64,000 nt of DNA from Closterium sp. NIES-65 (Eukaryota > Streptophyta > Zygnematophyceae > Desmidiales > Closteriaceae). Of this stretch, positions 47,527 through 58,900 are shown piece after piece. The notes under the pieces were generated by a model. It searched no databases and had not been told where the DNA came from. It saw only the letters and a list, made by a program, of their open reading frames with translations. Within the stretch, counting starts at the first letter, position 1. Each line of letters begins with the position of its first letter. Made by a program: the position numbers and the translations under genes. Where the stretch lies: the NCBI GenBank assembly GCA_948144175.1, contig CANXME010002275.1, positions 1 through 64,000 of the forward strand, given 5' to 3'.

Positions 47527-48656
47527 TGTCAACGGGAGTTGTGTATTGGCCCCGTCCTTGCTTGGGCGGCGCTGACTTCGTGGTTGGGTGTGAGGGGAGC
47601 AGGCGACCTGCAGCAATGGGTGAGCTGGTCGACGAGGAGGTCGACCTGCACGGGGGACCACTGCACGGGCGCCGACTTCAGAGAGGTCGACTTGGGAGTC
47701 GACCTGCGGAGGACGTCAACTTGGTGACGTCAACTTGGGGAAGCCGACTTCGACGGTCGGCTAACGGACTGCTGGTCGACCTGTTAGCGGTTGACTGGAC
47801 CTGGTGGTCGATGAAGGAGGGGCCGACGTCGATCTCGACTCAGGACGCCGAGCAGTTGGGCGTCGAGTAGCGGGGCGTCAACTTCGTGACGCCAGCTTCG
47901 GGTGGCTGACGTGGGTGGTCGGCCGAAGACTGTGCTGGTCGACGTGGAGCTGGTCGACCAGAGGGGACGTCGACCTCGAGGAGGTCGACCGATGGTGTCG
48001 TCAACCTGGTGAGGTTGACGTGGAGGTGGTCGTCGACTTGGGAGGACGACGGGCACGTATGGGAGCTGTTGGTCAACGTGGTTGCCTGGTCGACCAGGTT
48101 ACCTGGGTGACGAAGTGTTGCGGAGGAGTGCGACGGTCGCCCAGGCGCAGTTGGCGAGCCCGACCTCGGTGGTGGTATCCCGAGGTCGTCGTGGCGGATC
48201 AGAGGCAGTTGTCAGCTCGAGGTTGACGTGGTGTGTGCGGTGTGCAGGTGACGAGACTCTGCACGCCAATCATCTGCGCGCAACTGCGAAGCAGGGTGCA
48301 CTGCTGTCCTGGCGTGAGCAACGCTGTCGCGCCGTCAACCTGCGACGTTGGCACGCCGTCGTCCTTGCCTTGCTGGAGCGCGGTCGACCAAGTCGTGCTG
48401 GAACGCGGTCGACCAAGCTGCGCTGGCAGTTGGCCGACCTGAATGCTTGCTCTGATGTAGTCTTGCTATGCCAACTTCATTGTACCAATTGTTCAAAAAA
48501 AAAACTTTTCCTAGTGGAACTCTTGCCAACTTTCCCCGTGAACTAGCAAGTAGTGTGCGCACAAGGAAAACGACTAAGGAACAGAGAACGCAGAGATCAC
48601 ACGAGCACACGTGCCTAGCCTGCAGTCTAGCTCCCATTGTAGTAGTTATCTTCACA
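47527..48656 (+). repeat. 3' LTR of F
   Basis: 1,130 bp; 13 longer than the left copy because GACGTCAACTTGGT is repeated near 47712-47739 and the A run is one shorter. Ends TTATCTTCACA, then TAGCA. Confidence 0.92.
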
Positions 48657-48661
48657 TAGCA

Positions 48662-49014
48662 CTCCCTAGGTGCAGCAGTATTGCACTCGTGATTATCGAA
48701 GCAACGCAAGCAGTAGTATCGGATCAACCCGTATCAAGGGCAGGAAGGTCATCACTCGCAAGAGACAACTGTCACGACTGTTGACCATCTGGACCAACGC
48801 TTGACCTACTCTTGAGGAATGGCAACAGGCATAACCGTACACCGGTTACATGCAACGACTCGGTAACAAGATTGGAAGAACAACAGTCAGAGTCACTGTA
48901 GAATGCATGTAAAAGTAGTTAAAATAAGGGAATGTACCCCTCAGAGTACATGGCTAGCTAGAACTATTTATTATGTGTGTAATCTATGTTTTAATCAACT
49001 TTGTGGTTTACATT
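48662..49014 (+). repeat. 5' LTR of H, left part
   Basis: Holds the TACCCCTCAGAGTACATGG block shared with D and ends TTTACATT, where C5 inserted. The first ~100 bases may still be older flanking sequence. No coding frame. Confidence 0.65.
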
Positions 49015-49139
49015 TGTCAAACTCATATTATATAGCTTGTGTAGGCTATAGTGGGGTAGACACTATGGGGTAAAGTTTCCTAGGGTTTCCTACTTGTACC
49101 CGACTTTGTGCTAGCTCATTTCATTCCTCGATTCTAACA
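49015..49139 (+). repeat. 5' LTR of C5
   Basis: 125 bp, TGTCAAACTCATATTA to CGATTCTAACA, with GTAGGCTATAGTGGGGTA and CTATGGGGTA. Confidence 0.92.
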
Positions 49140-49183
49140 TGGTATAGAGCAGATTCCCTCGTAGGAACTTCCTAGGGCCCACC
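49140..49183 (+). other. C5 PBS, hairpin and GGGCCCACC box
   Basis: PBS TGGTATAGAGC (49140-49150), short hairpin arms TTCC/GGAA (49154-49157, 49164-49167), then GGGCCCACC at 49175-49183. The hairpin is weaker than in the other four copies. Confidence 0.72.
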
Positions 49184-49219
49184 ACTGAACTTCGACTTTT
49201 TTTTTCTGCCCTGAGATCG

Positions 49220-50160
49220 AGTCGCTCCTTACCGAAGCGCGCCCAGTGTGCCGCCCTCCCCTTAGCGACCCGTCGCGCCGCCCTCAGCGGCCCTCCCCCT
49301 CTCTCACGGCCCCTGGCGACCCCGTCGCCGCTCTCCTAGCGGCCCGTCGCGCCGCCCTCAGCGGCCCCTCCTCCATGGCCCCGTCGCCGCCCTATCGTGG
49401 CCCCGTCGCCGCCCTATCGCAACCCCGTCGCCACCCTCTTGCGGCCCCGTCGCCGCCCTAACGCGGCCCCGTCGCCGCCCTATTGCGGCCCCGTCGCCGC
49501 CCTCTCGAGGCCCCGTCGCCGCCCTATCGCGGCCCCGTCGCCTCCCTCTCGCGGCCCCGTCGCCGCCGTTCGCGGCCCCGTCGCCGCTCGTAGCGGCCCT
49601 GCAGCCACCCCTCGCGGCCTTGTCGCCGCCCTCTCGCGGCAGCATTGCCGCCCTCTAGCGGCCCCCGTTGCCGCCTTCTTGCGGCACCGTCGCCGCCCTC
49701 TCGAGGCCCCGTCACCGCCCTATCGCGGCCCCGTTGCCTCCCTCTCGCGGCCGCGTCGCCGCCCTCTAGCGGCCCCCGTCGCCGCCCTCTTGCAGCCCCC
49801 CGTCGCCGCCCTCTAGCGGCCTAGTCGCCGCCCCTCCGCGGCCCCACTACCGCTCCTAAGCGGCCCCAACGCCGCCTCCTACGCGGCCTCGACGCCGCCT
49901 CTACCGAGCCGCCCAGCAGCGGAGCCGCCGAGCCGCCCAGCAGCAGAGCCGCCGAGCCGCCCAGCAGCCGAGCCGCCCGACAGCCGAGCAGCCGAGCCGC
50001 CCGACCGCCAGGCCGCCCAGCAGCCGAGCCGCCCAACAACCAAGCCACCTAGCCGCCGAGCCGCCCGACAGCCGAGCCGCCCAGCAGCCGAATCGCCGAG
50101 CCGCCCAGCAGCGGAGCCGCTGAGCAGCTCCCAGTCCTACCGACACGCCCCGGCCCTACT
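49220..50160 (+). repeat. Minisatellite leader of C5
   Basis: After GAAGCGCGCC comes an array of roughly 22-23-base units such as GGCCCCGTCGCCGCCCTATC (about 49260-49890), then GAGCCGCCCAGCAGC-type units (49905-50130). Same two-part layout as C2 but with different units. No protein evidence. Confidence 0.84.
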
Positions 50161-50203
50161 TACTCGTATTGGTGAGCCCACTACTTGCTAGACCTCTGCA
50201 GTC

Positions 50204-53200
50204 ATGGCTACCCCCAGTGTTCTTACATTTGACACTAAGGGCCGTGCTGTTGACTTTGAGGTCTGGGTCGATGACCTCCAGTTGTTCCTCCAGTGCGATA
50301 GGGCAGACGGCCTCTCTCTGTTCGACCTCACCTTTGGTGCCTCCCCTGCCCCGCCTACTACTGCTGACAGCACTATTCGCTCACAGTGGGCGACACGCGA
50401 TGCTGCTGCCCGTCTTGCTGTGCGTCGCCACTTAACGACCACTGAGCGTGCACACTTTAGCCAGTACAAGAGTGCTCAGACCTTGTACGACCCTGTAGTT
50501 GCGCGCTACTCTTCCCCTGCCACTACTGCATTGAGCCGCCCCATGCTACCGTACCTCTTCCCTGACCTTGCTGCCTTTCCTACAGTCGCTGACCTCATTA
50601 CGCACCTCCGCACTAGTGAAACTCGCTACCGCGCTGCGCTCCCTGCTGAGTTCTGCGCCAAGAACCCCCCCCCCCATGTACATCACCCTCTACTACATAG
50701 TCACCCGGCTCCCTGACTCTCTCCGCGTAGTCAGGGACCACTTCCTCTCAGTTTGCCCCACCACTCTCACCGTTGACCTCCTCGAGAAGGGCCTCCTAGC
50801 AGCAGAGAAGAGCATAGTCGCTATAGGAGCCTCTCGTGGTGACCCTCGCACCCCTGTCTTTGAGGGGTGTTCCCGCTCCCCCCTCTTGCCCTCTGTTGCT
50901 TCTACTGCTGCGGCCGACCTCGTTGGTTTCGAGCCGGTCGGCGTTGCGTTTGCCCCTAGCGGGAGACCCCGCACCGGCAAGGGCAAGGGGGGCAAGGGCG
51001 CTGGAGGGGCTAGCGGGGGCGGTGGAGGTGGTAGTGTAGGCAGTGGAGGGGGTGGGGGTGGTGGTGGGAGTGGTGGCGGGGGTGGCGGCGGCGGCGGCAG
51101 CAGTGGAGGCGGAGGAGGCGGCGGTGGTGGCGGAGGGAGCGGAGGCGGCAAAGGTGGCGGAGGAGGCGGCGGAGGCGGCGGCGGCGGCGGTGGTGGAGCG
51201 GATCGTGACTCCGCGCAGAGGAGTGGGTCACGTGGTGGTCCGCGCCAGCAGCAGCGGAGTGGTGTGACCCTGTCCCCTCAGCAGCTTCGTGAGTGGTACG
51301 CTGCGCGTCAGCGCGGTGGGGGTACTGGTCCCTGCACTTACGTACTCCGTACCGGCGACCGAGCTGGTGAGCAGTGCGGGGGCCCGCACTCCACCCAGCG
51401 CTGCTTCGGTCGCCTGAAGAACGCGTGGCGTTGCCAGTTTCCTGAGGCGTCAGAGATCCCTCGCTGGGGAGATCTGTCTAGGGCGGGGGTTGCCATCTTT
51501 GATCTTGACTATGATGCTATCCTTGCTGCCATACATTCTGTGACTACTAGTGTTGAGGGTGACTGTTACCTGTGTGTACCGCCTGACCCGGGCATTGAGG
51601 TGGCTGCTCTAGGTGCTGGTGAGGCTGCTGCTCTAGGTGCTAGTGCGTCTGCTGCCCCACGTGCTAGTGCGTCTGCTACCCCAGGTCCTAGTGCGTCTGC
51701 TGCCTCAGGTGCTGGTGAGTCTGCTCTCTCAGGTACTACGACTGCTCAGGCCTTACACACCTTCACCCTTGACTCGGGTGCATCCCGCTCCTTCTTTCGA
51801 GACCGCACCACTCTTACGCCGCTCAGTCGACCGGTTGCAGTCTCCCTGGCGGATCCCTCTGGGGGTCCAGACCTTGCTAGCTTCTCCACTGTCTTACCGT
51901 GCCCGGCAGCCCCTTCTGGCACCCTGACAGGTCTCTACCTCCCCTCGTTCTCTACGAACTTGGTAAGTGGAGTGGACCTACAAGATCGGGGTGTTGACCA
52001 GTTCACTCCTGCGAGTCAGCGGGTGACCCACTGCACGTGTGCTCGGAAAGGCCGACACTTGGCCACGTTCACCCATCGGCCAGGGTCGAGCGTGTACACC
52101 CTTACAACTGAGTCTCCTCCGGCTGCTGAGTTTGGCCAGGTAGCAGCGTCGAGTCAGGTGTTTGCTGCAGCGTCCAGGTCTGGTTCTCAGTCTGCTCCCT
52201 GCTCGTGTCGTCTACTGTCCCACCAGACTCTCCTCTGGCACCACCGCCTTGGTCACCCCTCCCTGCTTCGTCTCCGAGGCATGACCTCCCGTGTCGTTGT
52301 CTCTGGTCTCCCCCGGTCTCTCCCTCCCCTACCTCCAGGGCCTGGCCCTACCTGCATCCCCTGCGTCGAGGGGCGACAGCGCGCCGCCCCTCACTCCTCC
52401 GAGTTTCCTCCAACAGAGGCTCCGCTACAGACCCTCCACATGGACGTGTGGGGCCCTGCCCGCGTCCGTGGGCAGGGGCACGAGCGTTACTTCCTGCTGG
52501 TGGTTGACGACTACTCGCGTTACACCACAATCTTCCCCTTGCGCAGCAAGGGTGATGTCACTGAGGTGTTGATCGACTGGATCCGCGCAGCTCGTCTCCA
52601 TCTCCGGGAGAGTTTCGGCTCAGACTTTCCTGTTCTGCGTCTGCACTCGGACAAAGGCGGGGAGTTTCCCTCTGCCCGTCTGGGAGCCTTCTGTCATGCA
52701 CAGGGCATCCACCAAACCTTCACGCTTCCAGCCTCTTCACAGCAAAATGGGATTGCTGAGCGCCGCATTGGCATGGTCATGGACGTCGCTCGTACGTCCA
52801 TGATGCATGCGGCTGCCCCCCATTTTCTGTGGCCGTTTGCGGTTCAGTACGCCGCGCATCAGCTTAACCTTCAGCCCCGGGTCTCCTTGCCAGAGACCTC
52901 CCCCACCTTGCGGTGGACGGGGAAGGTTGGCGATGCGTCTGCGTTTTGAGTCTGGGGATCTCGGGCGTTTGTCCGCGACTTGTCTGCGGACAAGCTGTCC
53001 CCCCGTGCTGTTCCCTGCGTCTTCCTTGGCTTCCCCCCTGACGCGCCTGGGTGGCAGTTTTACCACCCCACCTCGCAACGTGTTCTGTCCTCCCAAGACG
53101 TCACCTTTGACGAGTCGGTGCCTTACTACCGTCTCTTCCCCTACCGCACTGCGCCCCTCCCCCCGCCGCCGCTCTTCCTTGCGCCAGGTCCTCCCCTGGT

Positions 53201-55030
53201 AGACCCCCTCCCCCCTCAGGGTCCTGCCCGTCAGGTGTGTCCCAGGTAGACGCAGTTGAGCCTGTCGAGGTAGGTGTTCACTCTGGTGCTGCTAGAGGTG
53301 CTGAGCCTGCGGGTGCTGGGTCTAGAGGTGCTGAGTCTAGGGGTGCTGAGCTTTGGGGTGCTGCGTCTGGGTGTGCTGAGCCTGGGGGTGCTGAGTCTGG
53401 GGGTGCGGAGCCTGGGGGCGCTGGGTCTGCTCGTGTGGCCGCCGGCGGTGCTTCGTCGAGGCGGGAGCCACTCTCTCCACAGGAGCTGCGAGAGTGGTTT
53501 GCCCGGCGCTGGAGCCGTGCTGCTCGAGCTGGAGGTACAGCTGTTGCTGGTGGTCCTGGAGGTGCTCCTACTGGCGGTACTGGAGCTGCTGGGGCTACTG
53601 GAGTGGGTTCTGCTGGATCTGCTGGAGCTGGAGCTACTGGGGGTGTTGGCGCTGGTGTTTCTGCTGGCGCTGGTGCGTCTGAGGGTGCTGCGGTTGGAGC
53701 TGTTGGAGCTGGAGTTTGCTGTTGGCGCTGGTGCTTCCGTTGGGGGTACTGGTGCTGTCCCTGCTGGTTCTGAAGGCGCTACGCGGCCGCGACCGTACTT
53801 CGTTCCGGCCATGGACGCAGAGATGGCTTCCTGGAAGTCCACAGGCACCTACGTCGACGAGGTTCCCCCACCTGGGGCGAACATCGTCAGTGGCATGTGG
53901 ATTTTCAGGGTGAAGCGGCCGCCGGGTTCTCCGCCTGTCTTCAAGGCGCGTTACGTGGCTCGAGGCTTCAGTCAGCGGCAGGGAGTTGACTACTTTCAGA
54001 CCTTCTCTCCTACCCTGAAGATGACCACTCTTCAGGTGCTGCTGCACATAGCTGCTCAGCGCGACTACGAGCTTCACTCTCTTGACTTCAGCACAGCTTT
54101 CCTGCAGGGCAGCCTGCACGAGGAGATCTGGCTGCGCCGCCCACCTGGCTTCACTGGGTCGTTTCCTCCTGGTACCCAGTGGAGCCTCCGGCGGCCAGTC
54201 TACGGTCTCCGCCAGGCGCCCCATGAGTGGCACGACACACTAAGGACTACACTTGCGGCTCTTGGGTTTGCTCCTTCTACAGCCGACCCGTGGCTGTTTC
54301 TGCGCACCGACACCTCTTTGCCGCCCTTCTACATCTTCGTGTACGTCGACAACATGGTCTTTGCAACTGATGACACAACTGGACTTGCCCACGTGAAGTC
54401 CGAGCTGCAGAAGAGACACACGTGCATAGACCTGGGTGAACTGCGCAGCTACCTTGGCTTGCAGATCACCCGGGACAGAGCATAGCGCACCATTACCCTG
54501 ACTCAATCACACATGGTGCAGCAGGTCCTTCAGCGCTTCGACTTTACGTACTCCTCGCCTCAGGCCACTCCTCTGTCTACTCGCCACTCGCTCTCAGCTC
54601 TGCCTTCGGATGAGTCTGTAGAGCCGAGTGGCCCGTACCCAGAGCTTGTTGCTGCCTCATGTACCCGATGACCTGCACACGACCTGACCTTGCATACCCT
54701 CTTAGCATCTTGGCACGCTATGTTGCTCCTAGCAGACACAGGCCAGAGCACATGGCTGCAGCGAAGAGGGTGTTGCGCTACTTGTGCAGTACGCCGGGCA
54801 TGGGGCTAGTGCTTGGAGGGCGACGTCCAGTGGTCCTCACAGGTCACGCTAACGCTTCTTGGGCTGACGACGAGGCTCTGCAGCGGTCGTCACAGGGTTA
54901 CACCTTCAGCCTTGGCTCCGGCTCTGTTTCGTGGCGGTCTACTCGCTCGTCTTCTGTTCTCAGCTCCAGCTGTGAGGCTGAGATCTATGCAGGGGCCATG
55001 GCTGCACAGGAGCTACGCTAGCTCACCTAC
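50204..55030 (+). pseudogene. Broken copia gag-pol of C5 (up to the B' insertion)
   Basis: Start ATG 50204 (MATPSVLTFDTKG). Gag N-terminal half reads to a C run at about 50665-50674 where the frame changes. The next frame runs to 52949: Gly tract about 51010-51205, LREW motif 51276-51299, knuckle CTYVLRTGDRAGEQC...H...C (C-X13-C-X3-H-X4-C), protease FTLDSGASRSFF, integrase HMDVWGP, SDKGGEF (Arg to Lys) and GIAERR. In-frame TGA at 52947 replaces an Arg codon. A second LREW motif is at 53477-53500. About 0.7 kb of linker present in C2 is missing at 53812. RT has YVDN instead of YVDD near 54341. TAG stops lie near 54483 and 55019 (Trp in C2), and a lost G near 54649 shifts the frame. B' splits the gene at LTY; the tail is at 61536. 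Confidence 0.89.
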
Positions 55031-55860
55031 TGTTATAGTCACAATAGGCTCCAATGTGCCTAAAACGAAAGATAGAGTGCACAGCCGGATTTCTGCACAG
55101 TGGCTTCAAACGTTCATAGCGTTCTGGTCACAACTTCAAATGACCTGATTCAACTTGGATCTGGAGCGTCTGAACGTCGCCTACAATAGGCAATTTAGAT
55201 CGCACAATTTGATCAAGTATTGACGACACAGTGTTGGTTTGAACGAACGGCACTATGGCAGCCACTATAGTCTTAGAACACAAAATAGGAAGAGATCTGA
55301 AGAGTTACGAGTTGGGAATGACTCCCAGCTCCTACAAACCCCAAGAGCCGAGGTACAGTGATGTGGAACAGTGCCACACTGTCCCCAACCACGAAGGGTC
55401 TCGAAACTACCCTTCACTAGGGCCTACACCAAGTGAAATGTTACACTACACAAAGTAATGTAACTATCTTCAATATCTTGAGGTGTACCCTTTTGGCGAG
55501 CTTTGAAATCACCTGAGGCTTGACACCAAGGCTCGGGCTCTTCATCACAAACTCATCCTTGAGTTTTTTGATGGGTCTGCTGCACACACCTGCGACACAC
55601 CGAACGTTCAACACAGGACAAAATAGAAACCGCGCACGACAAAATAGAAACCGCGCGAGACACAAACGACCGCGTAACACGCGTCTAGCGATAACTCGCT
55701 ATTGACTCAACACACACACTCGACATCATGACTCAACATTCACACACAATTATAAGCATGAAATATATATTATCCCATGCCCTCATACCATTCCATACAC
55801 ACACACACATGCACGCACACGGACAACAAGCCGAGTGCAAACCATAGGGTTGCACCAACA
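55031..55860 (-). repeat. 3' LTR of B'
   Basis: 830 bp; minus-strand TGTTGGTGCAACCC to GACTATAACA. A TATA-like AATATATATT lies about 90 bases into U3. The three short frames here recur identically in the other LTR and are not genes. Confidence 0.95.
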
Positions 55861-55862
55861 AA

Positions 55863-55871
55863 CTCCCCCTC
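55863..55871 (-). other. Polypurine tract of B'
   Basis: Minus-strand GAGGGGGAG two bases from the 3' LTR, as in A and B. Confidence 0.88.
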
Positions 55872-55901
55872 GGATTGTTGGCCTTAGGATATGTTGCTCT
55901 G

Positions 55902-58900
55902 TCAGTTCAGAGCCATCCCAGCCAGCTTGCAACACTTCCAATGCTGTTGCTCCACCAGCCTCTTGGTCATCATGTCAGCCGGCTGCCCCGTGGTCTTCAC
56001 GTAGCGCAACTCAACTTCACCCGCGGTTACCATGCTCCTCGTCCAATGCCACTTCACCCTCATGTGCTTCGTGAGTCCATGCAACACAGGGTTCTTAGCA
56101 AGAGCAATGGCACCCTGGCTGTCACAATACAGTGGGGTAGGTCCTTGCTGCTCCTCCCCCAATTCAGCCAACAAACGCCGCTGCCACACAATCTCCCGTA
56201 CGGCACGGAAGAGTGCCATGTACTCGGACTCCACCGAGCTCAAAGCTTGGTCAACCTGCTTCTTGCTCTCCCAAGCAGTTGGGCCTCCACCAACACAGCA
56301 TATGAAGCCTCCCACACTTGTCATGTCCTCTGGTTCTGATGCATATGAAGCATCCGAGTAGGCGGTGAGGAACAAACGCCCGGGTTCAACACCATCCGCG
56401 CCCTTTTGGCGCCTTTGTGCCGCCGCCGAGTATTGCAGCCCAACGGTCGGTGTTTGGCCAAGATACTTGGCCACCCTCATTCCAGCTGCTACCTGCTCCT
56501 CATTAGGGCATTGCACAACCCTAGCCAGCTGCCCGGTAGCAAACGCGACGTCCGGTCGGGTGTTTACCGCCGCATACATGAGGCTGCCCACCAACGAGTG
56601 AAATCGGCGCCTCTCCTCTTCTCCAACGCTCTCCTCCTCTGGCCCCTTCACACACTTGAACCCAGAGGGAAAGGGAGTAGCCACATGACCTTCACTCTGG
56701 CCGAAGTTGGCAGCCAACGCCTCCAGGTACTTCCGTTGGTGCACTCGCATGCTCCGCTTCTCCACGTCTCGTTCGATGTGGAGCCCAAGGTAGAAGTTCA
56801 CGTCACCAAGGGACTTGCACTTGAACTTGGCATGCAGCTTCAGCATCACCTCCTTCACAAGGTCAGAGGAGGGTGAGAATATGAGAATGTCATCCACATA
56901 AACCACCATGAAGCTCCTCTGCTCCCCCTCGCCAAGCATGAACAAGGAGTGATCGGCCGTTGAGGGAGTGAAGCCGATCTCCTCCAACACTTCGCGCAGC
57001 TTCATGTACCATTGCCTAGGGGCCTGCTTCAGCCCATAGAGGGCCTTCTTCAGCTTCCACACTCTGCCACTACCATCATCAAACCCCTCTGGCTGCGCCA
57101 TAAAAATCTCCTCCTCAAGGATGCCGTTAAGGAATGCCGTCACAATGTCCATTTGCTTCACCACCCATCCTTTGATGGCGGCTCCCGCGAATAGGGTTCG
57201 CAGCGTCGTCGGCTTCACCACAGGGGCAAACAGCTCCTTGAAGTCCACCTTCTCCTTCTGCTGGTACCCCTTGGCTACAAGCCTAGACTTGTAACGCTCG
57301 ATCTTGCCGTCGGCATCCGACTTGATTTTGAAGAGCCACTTGGACGTTATCGCCGTACGCCCCTCCGGTAGCTCCACCAATTCAAACGTGTCATTCTCCT
57401 CGATGCTCTTCAGCTCACTCTCCATGGCCTTCTTCCACTCCTCAGCATCACTACTCTCCAAAGCCTCCTTGAGAGTTGCTGGTTCTCCCGGCATCTCCAC
57501 CGGAGAGAAGAACGCGAAGGCACACTCCTCGTAGTCACTCTCCTCGTCGTCTCCGACCATCATTGCCGCTCCGGCCAGGGCTGTCTTGCCTTGCTTTCCA
57601 AGTGCATCATAGGTCAGCCTATTAGGGGGTTGAACTCTCCTCTTCCCCCTTCCTTCCTCCTCAGCTGCAGGGACTTGAAGGCCTTGGCGTTGCTGCGGTG
57701 TGGCTCGAATCCGTGGAGCACTCGTGGTACGGGAAGGGAGTGACGGTGCACGCTCGCTCACTTGCTGCACCTCCTCTTCTTCTTCCTCTGCATCATTGGC
57801 CTCCTCTCCCCCATTCACAAGGGAGGATTGCCTCGTGGTTGTGCTGCCGCTGCTCAGCTCCAAAGGCAGCTCCACATGCTCCAAACCGGAACTCTTCACC
57901 TCCCCAAACCGCACGCCTATCTTCGCCTCATTCTCCGCCTTCCAATCCTTGTACATGAAGTTCTCCATGAACTTGCAGTCCCTGCTCACCAAGAACTTCT
58001 TGGTGAATGGGTCCCAAAGAAGCCATCCCTTGCTGTTTTGAGCCATGCCCAAGTGCACGGCCCACACCGCCTTGGCACCAAGCTTGTTGTGCCGAAGATG
58101 CTTAGGCACAAGCGCCATGCACATGCACCCGAACACCCGAAGCATATCCACCTTTGGCTTCCTTCCTAGCCACTCCACATAGGGCACCCATTTGTCTGCT
58201 CCCACATGAGTCAAGGCTCTGTTCTTGGCCACACACGCGCTCCGCACCGCATCAGGCCAGAAATAGTCGGGTAGCCCGGCTTCAATGAGCAACCCGCGCG
58301 CCGCCTCCGTGATTGTGCGGTTCGCTCGCTCGGCGATGCCGTTCATGGCAGGGGAGTATGGCATGGTGAGGGAGTGCCGAATACCATTCTTCTTCAGCCA
58401 CAACCCAAACTCCTTGCTCAGGAACTCTCCCCCTCGATCGGTGCGGATTGACTTGACTAGACGGTCTTGTTGCCGCTCCACCATCGGGAACCAATCCGTC
58501 TTCAACGTTTCAGCCACGTCGCTCTTCCTGGCCAGCACGTACACCCAAGTCATACGGGTGTAGACGTCCACAATAGTGAGGAAGTACTCAGCTCCAGCAG
58601 CTCCAAGCTTCAGGGGGCCCACCACGTCCATCACCACCTCATCAAGCGGTGCCTTTGCCGTTGCCTCCGAACTAGAGAACGGAAACCGGGTGAACTTGGC
58701 TTGAATGCACGTCGGGCAGCCAAGCACCTCATCGGGCTCCCCCTTCACACGTATGCCAGCAACCATCTCATTCTTCACTAGCTGCTGCAAGATAGGCAGG
58801 GCCACATGCCCCATGCGCCGATGCAAGGTGAGCCAATCACACTCCCCCGTAGCCGAAGTTGGATTGGAGAATGCCGCGCTCGCAATAGCGCCCCACATAC

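Larger units (their letters stand above)
41532..48656 (+). mobile_element. Copia-type LTR retrotransposon F, nearly intact
   Basis: LTRs 41532-42648 and 47527-48656, target duplication TAGCA on both sides (41527-41531, 48657-48661). It has a PBS, a polypurine-like GGCAGGGGAG before the 3' LTR, and one gag-pol frame of about 4.6 kb with two UGA codons. The LTRs differ by a 14-base tandem duplication in the right copy, one base of poly-A length and scattered substitutions. Confidence 0.92.
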
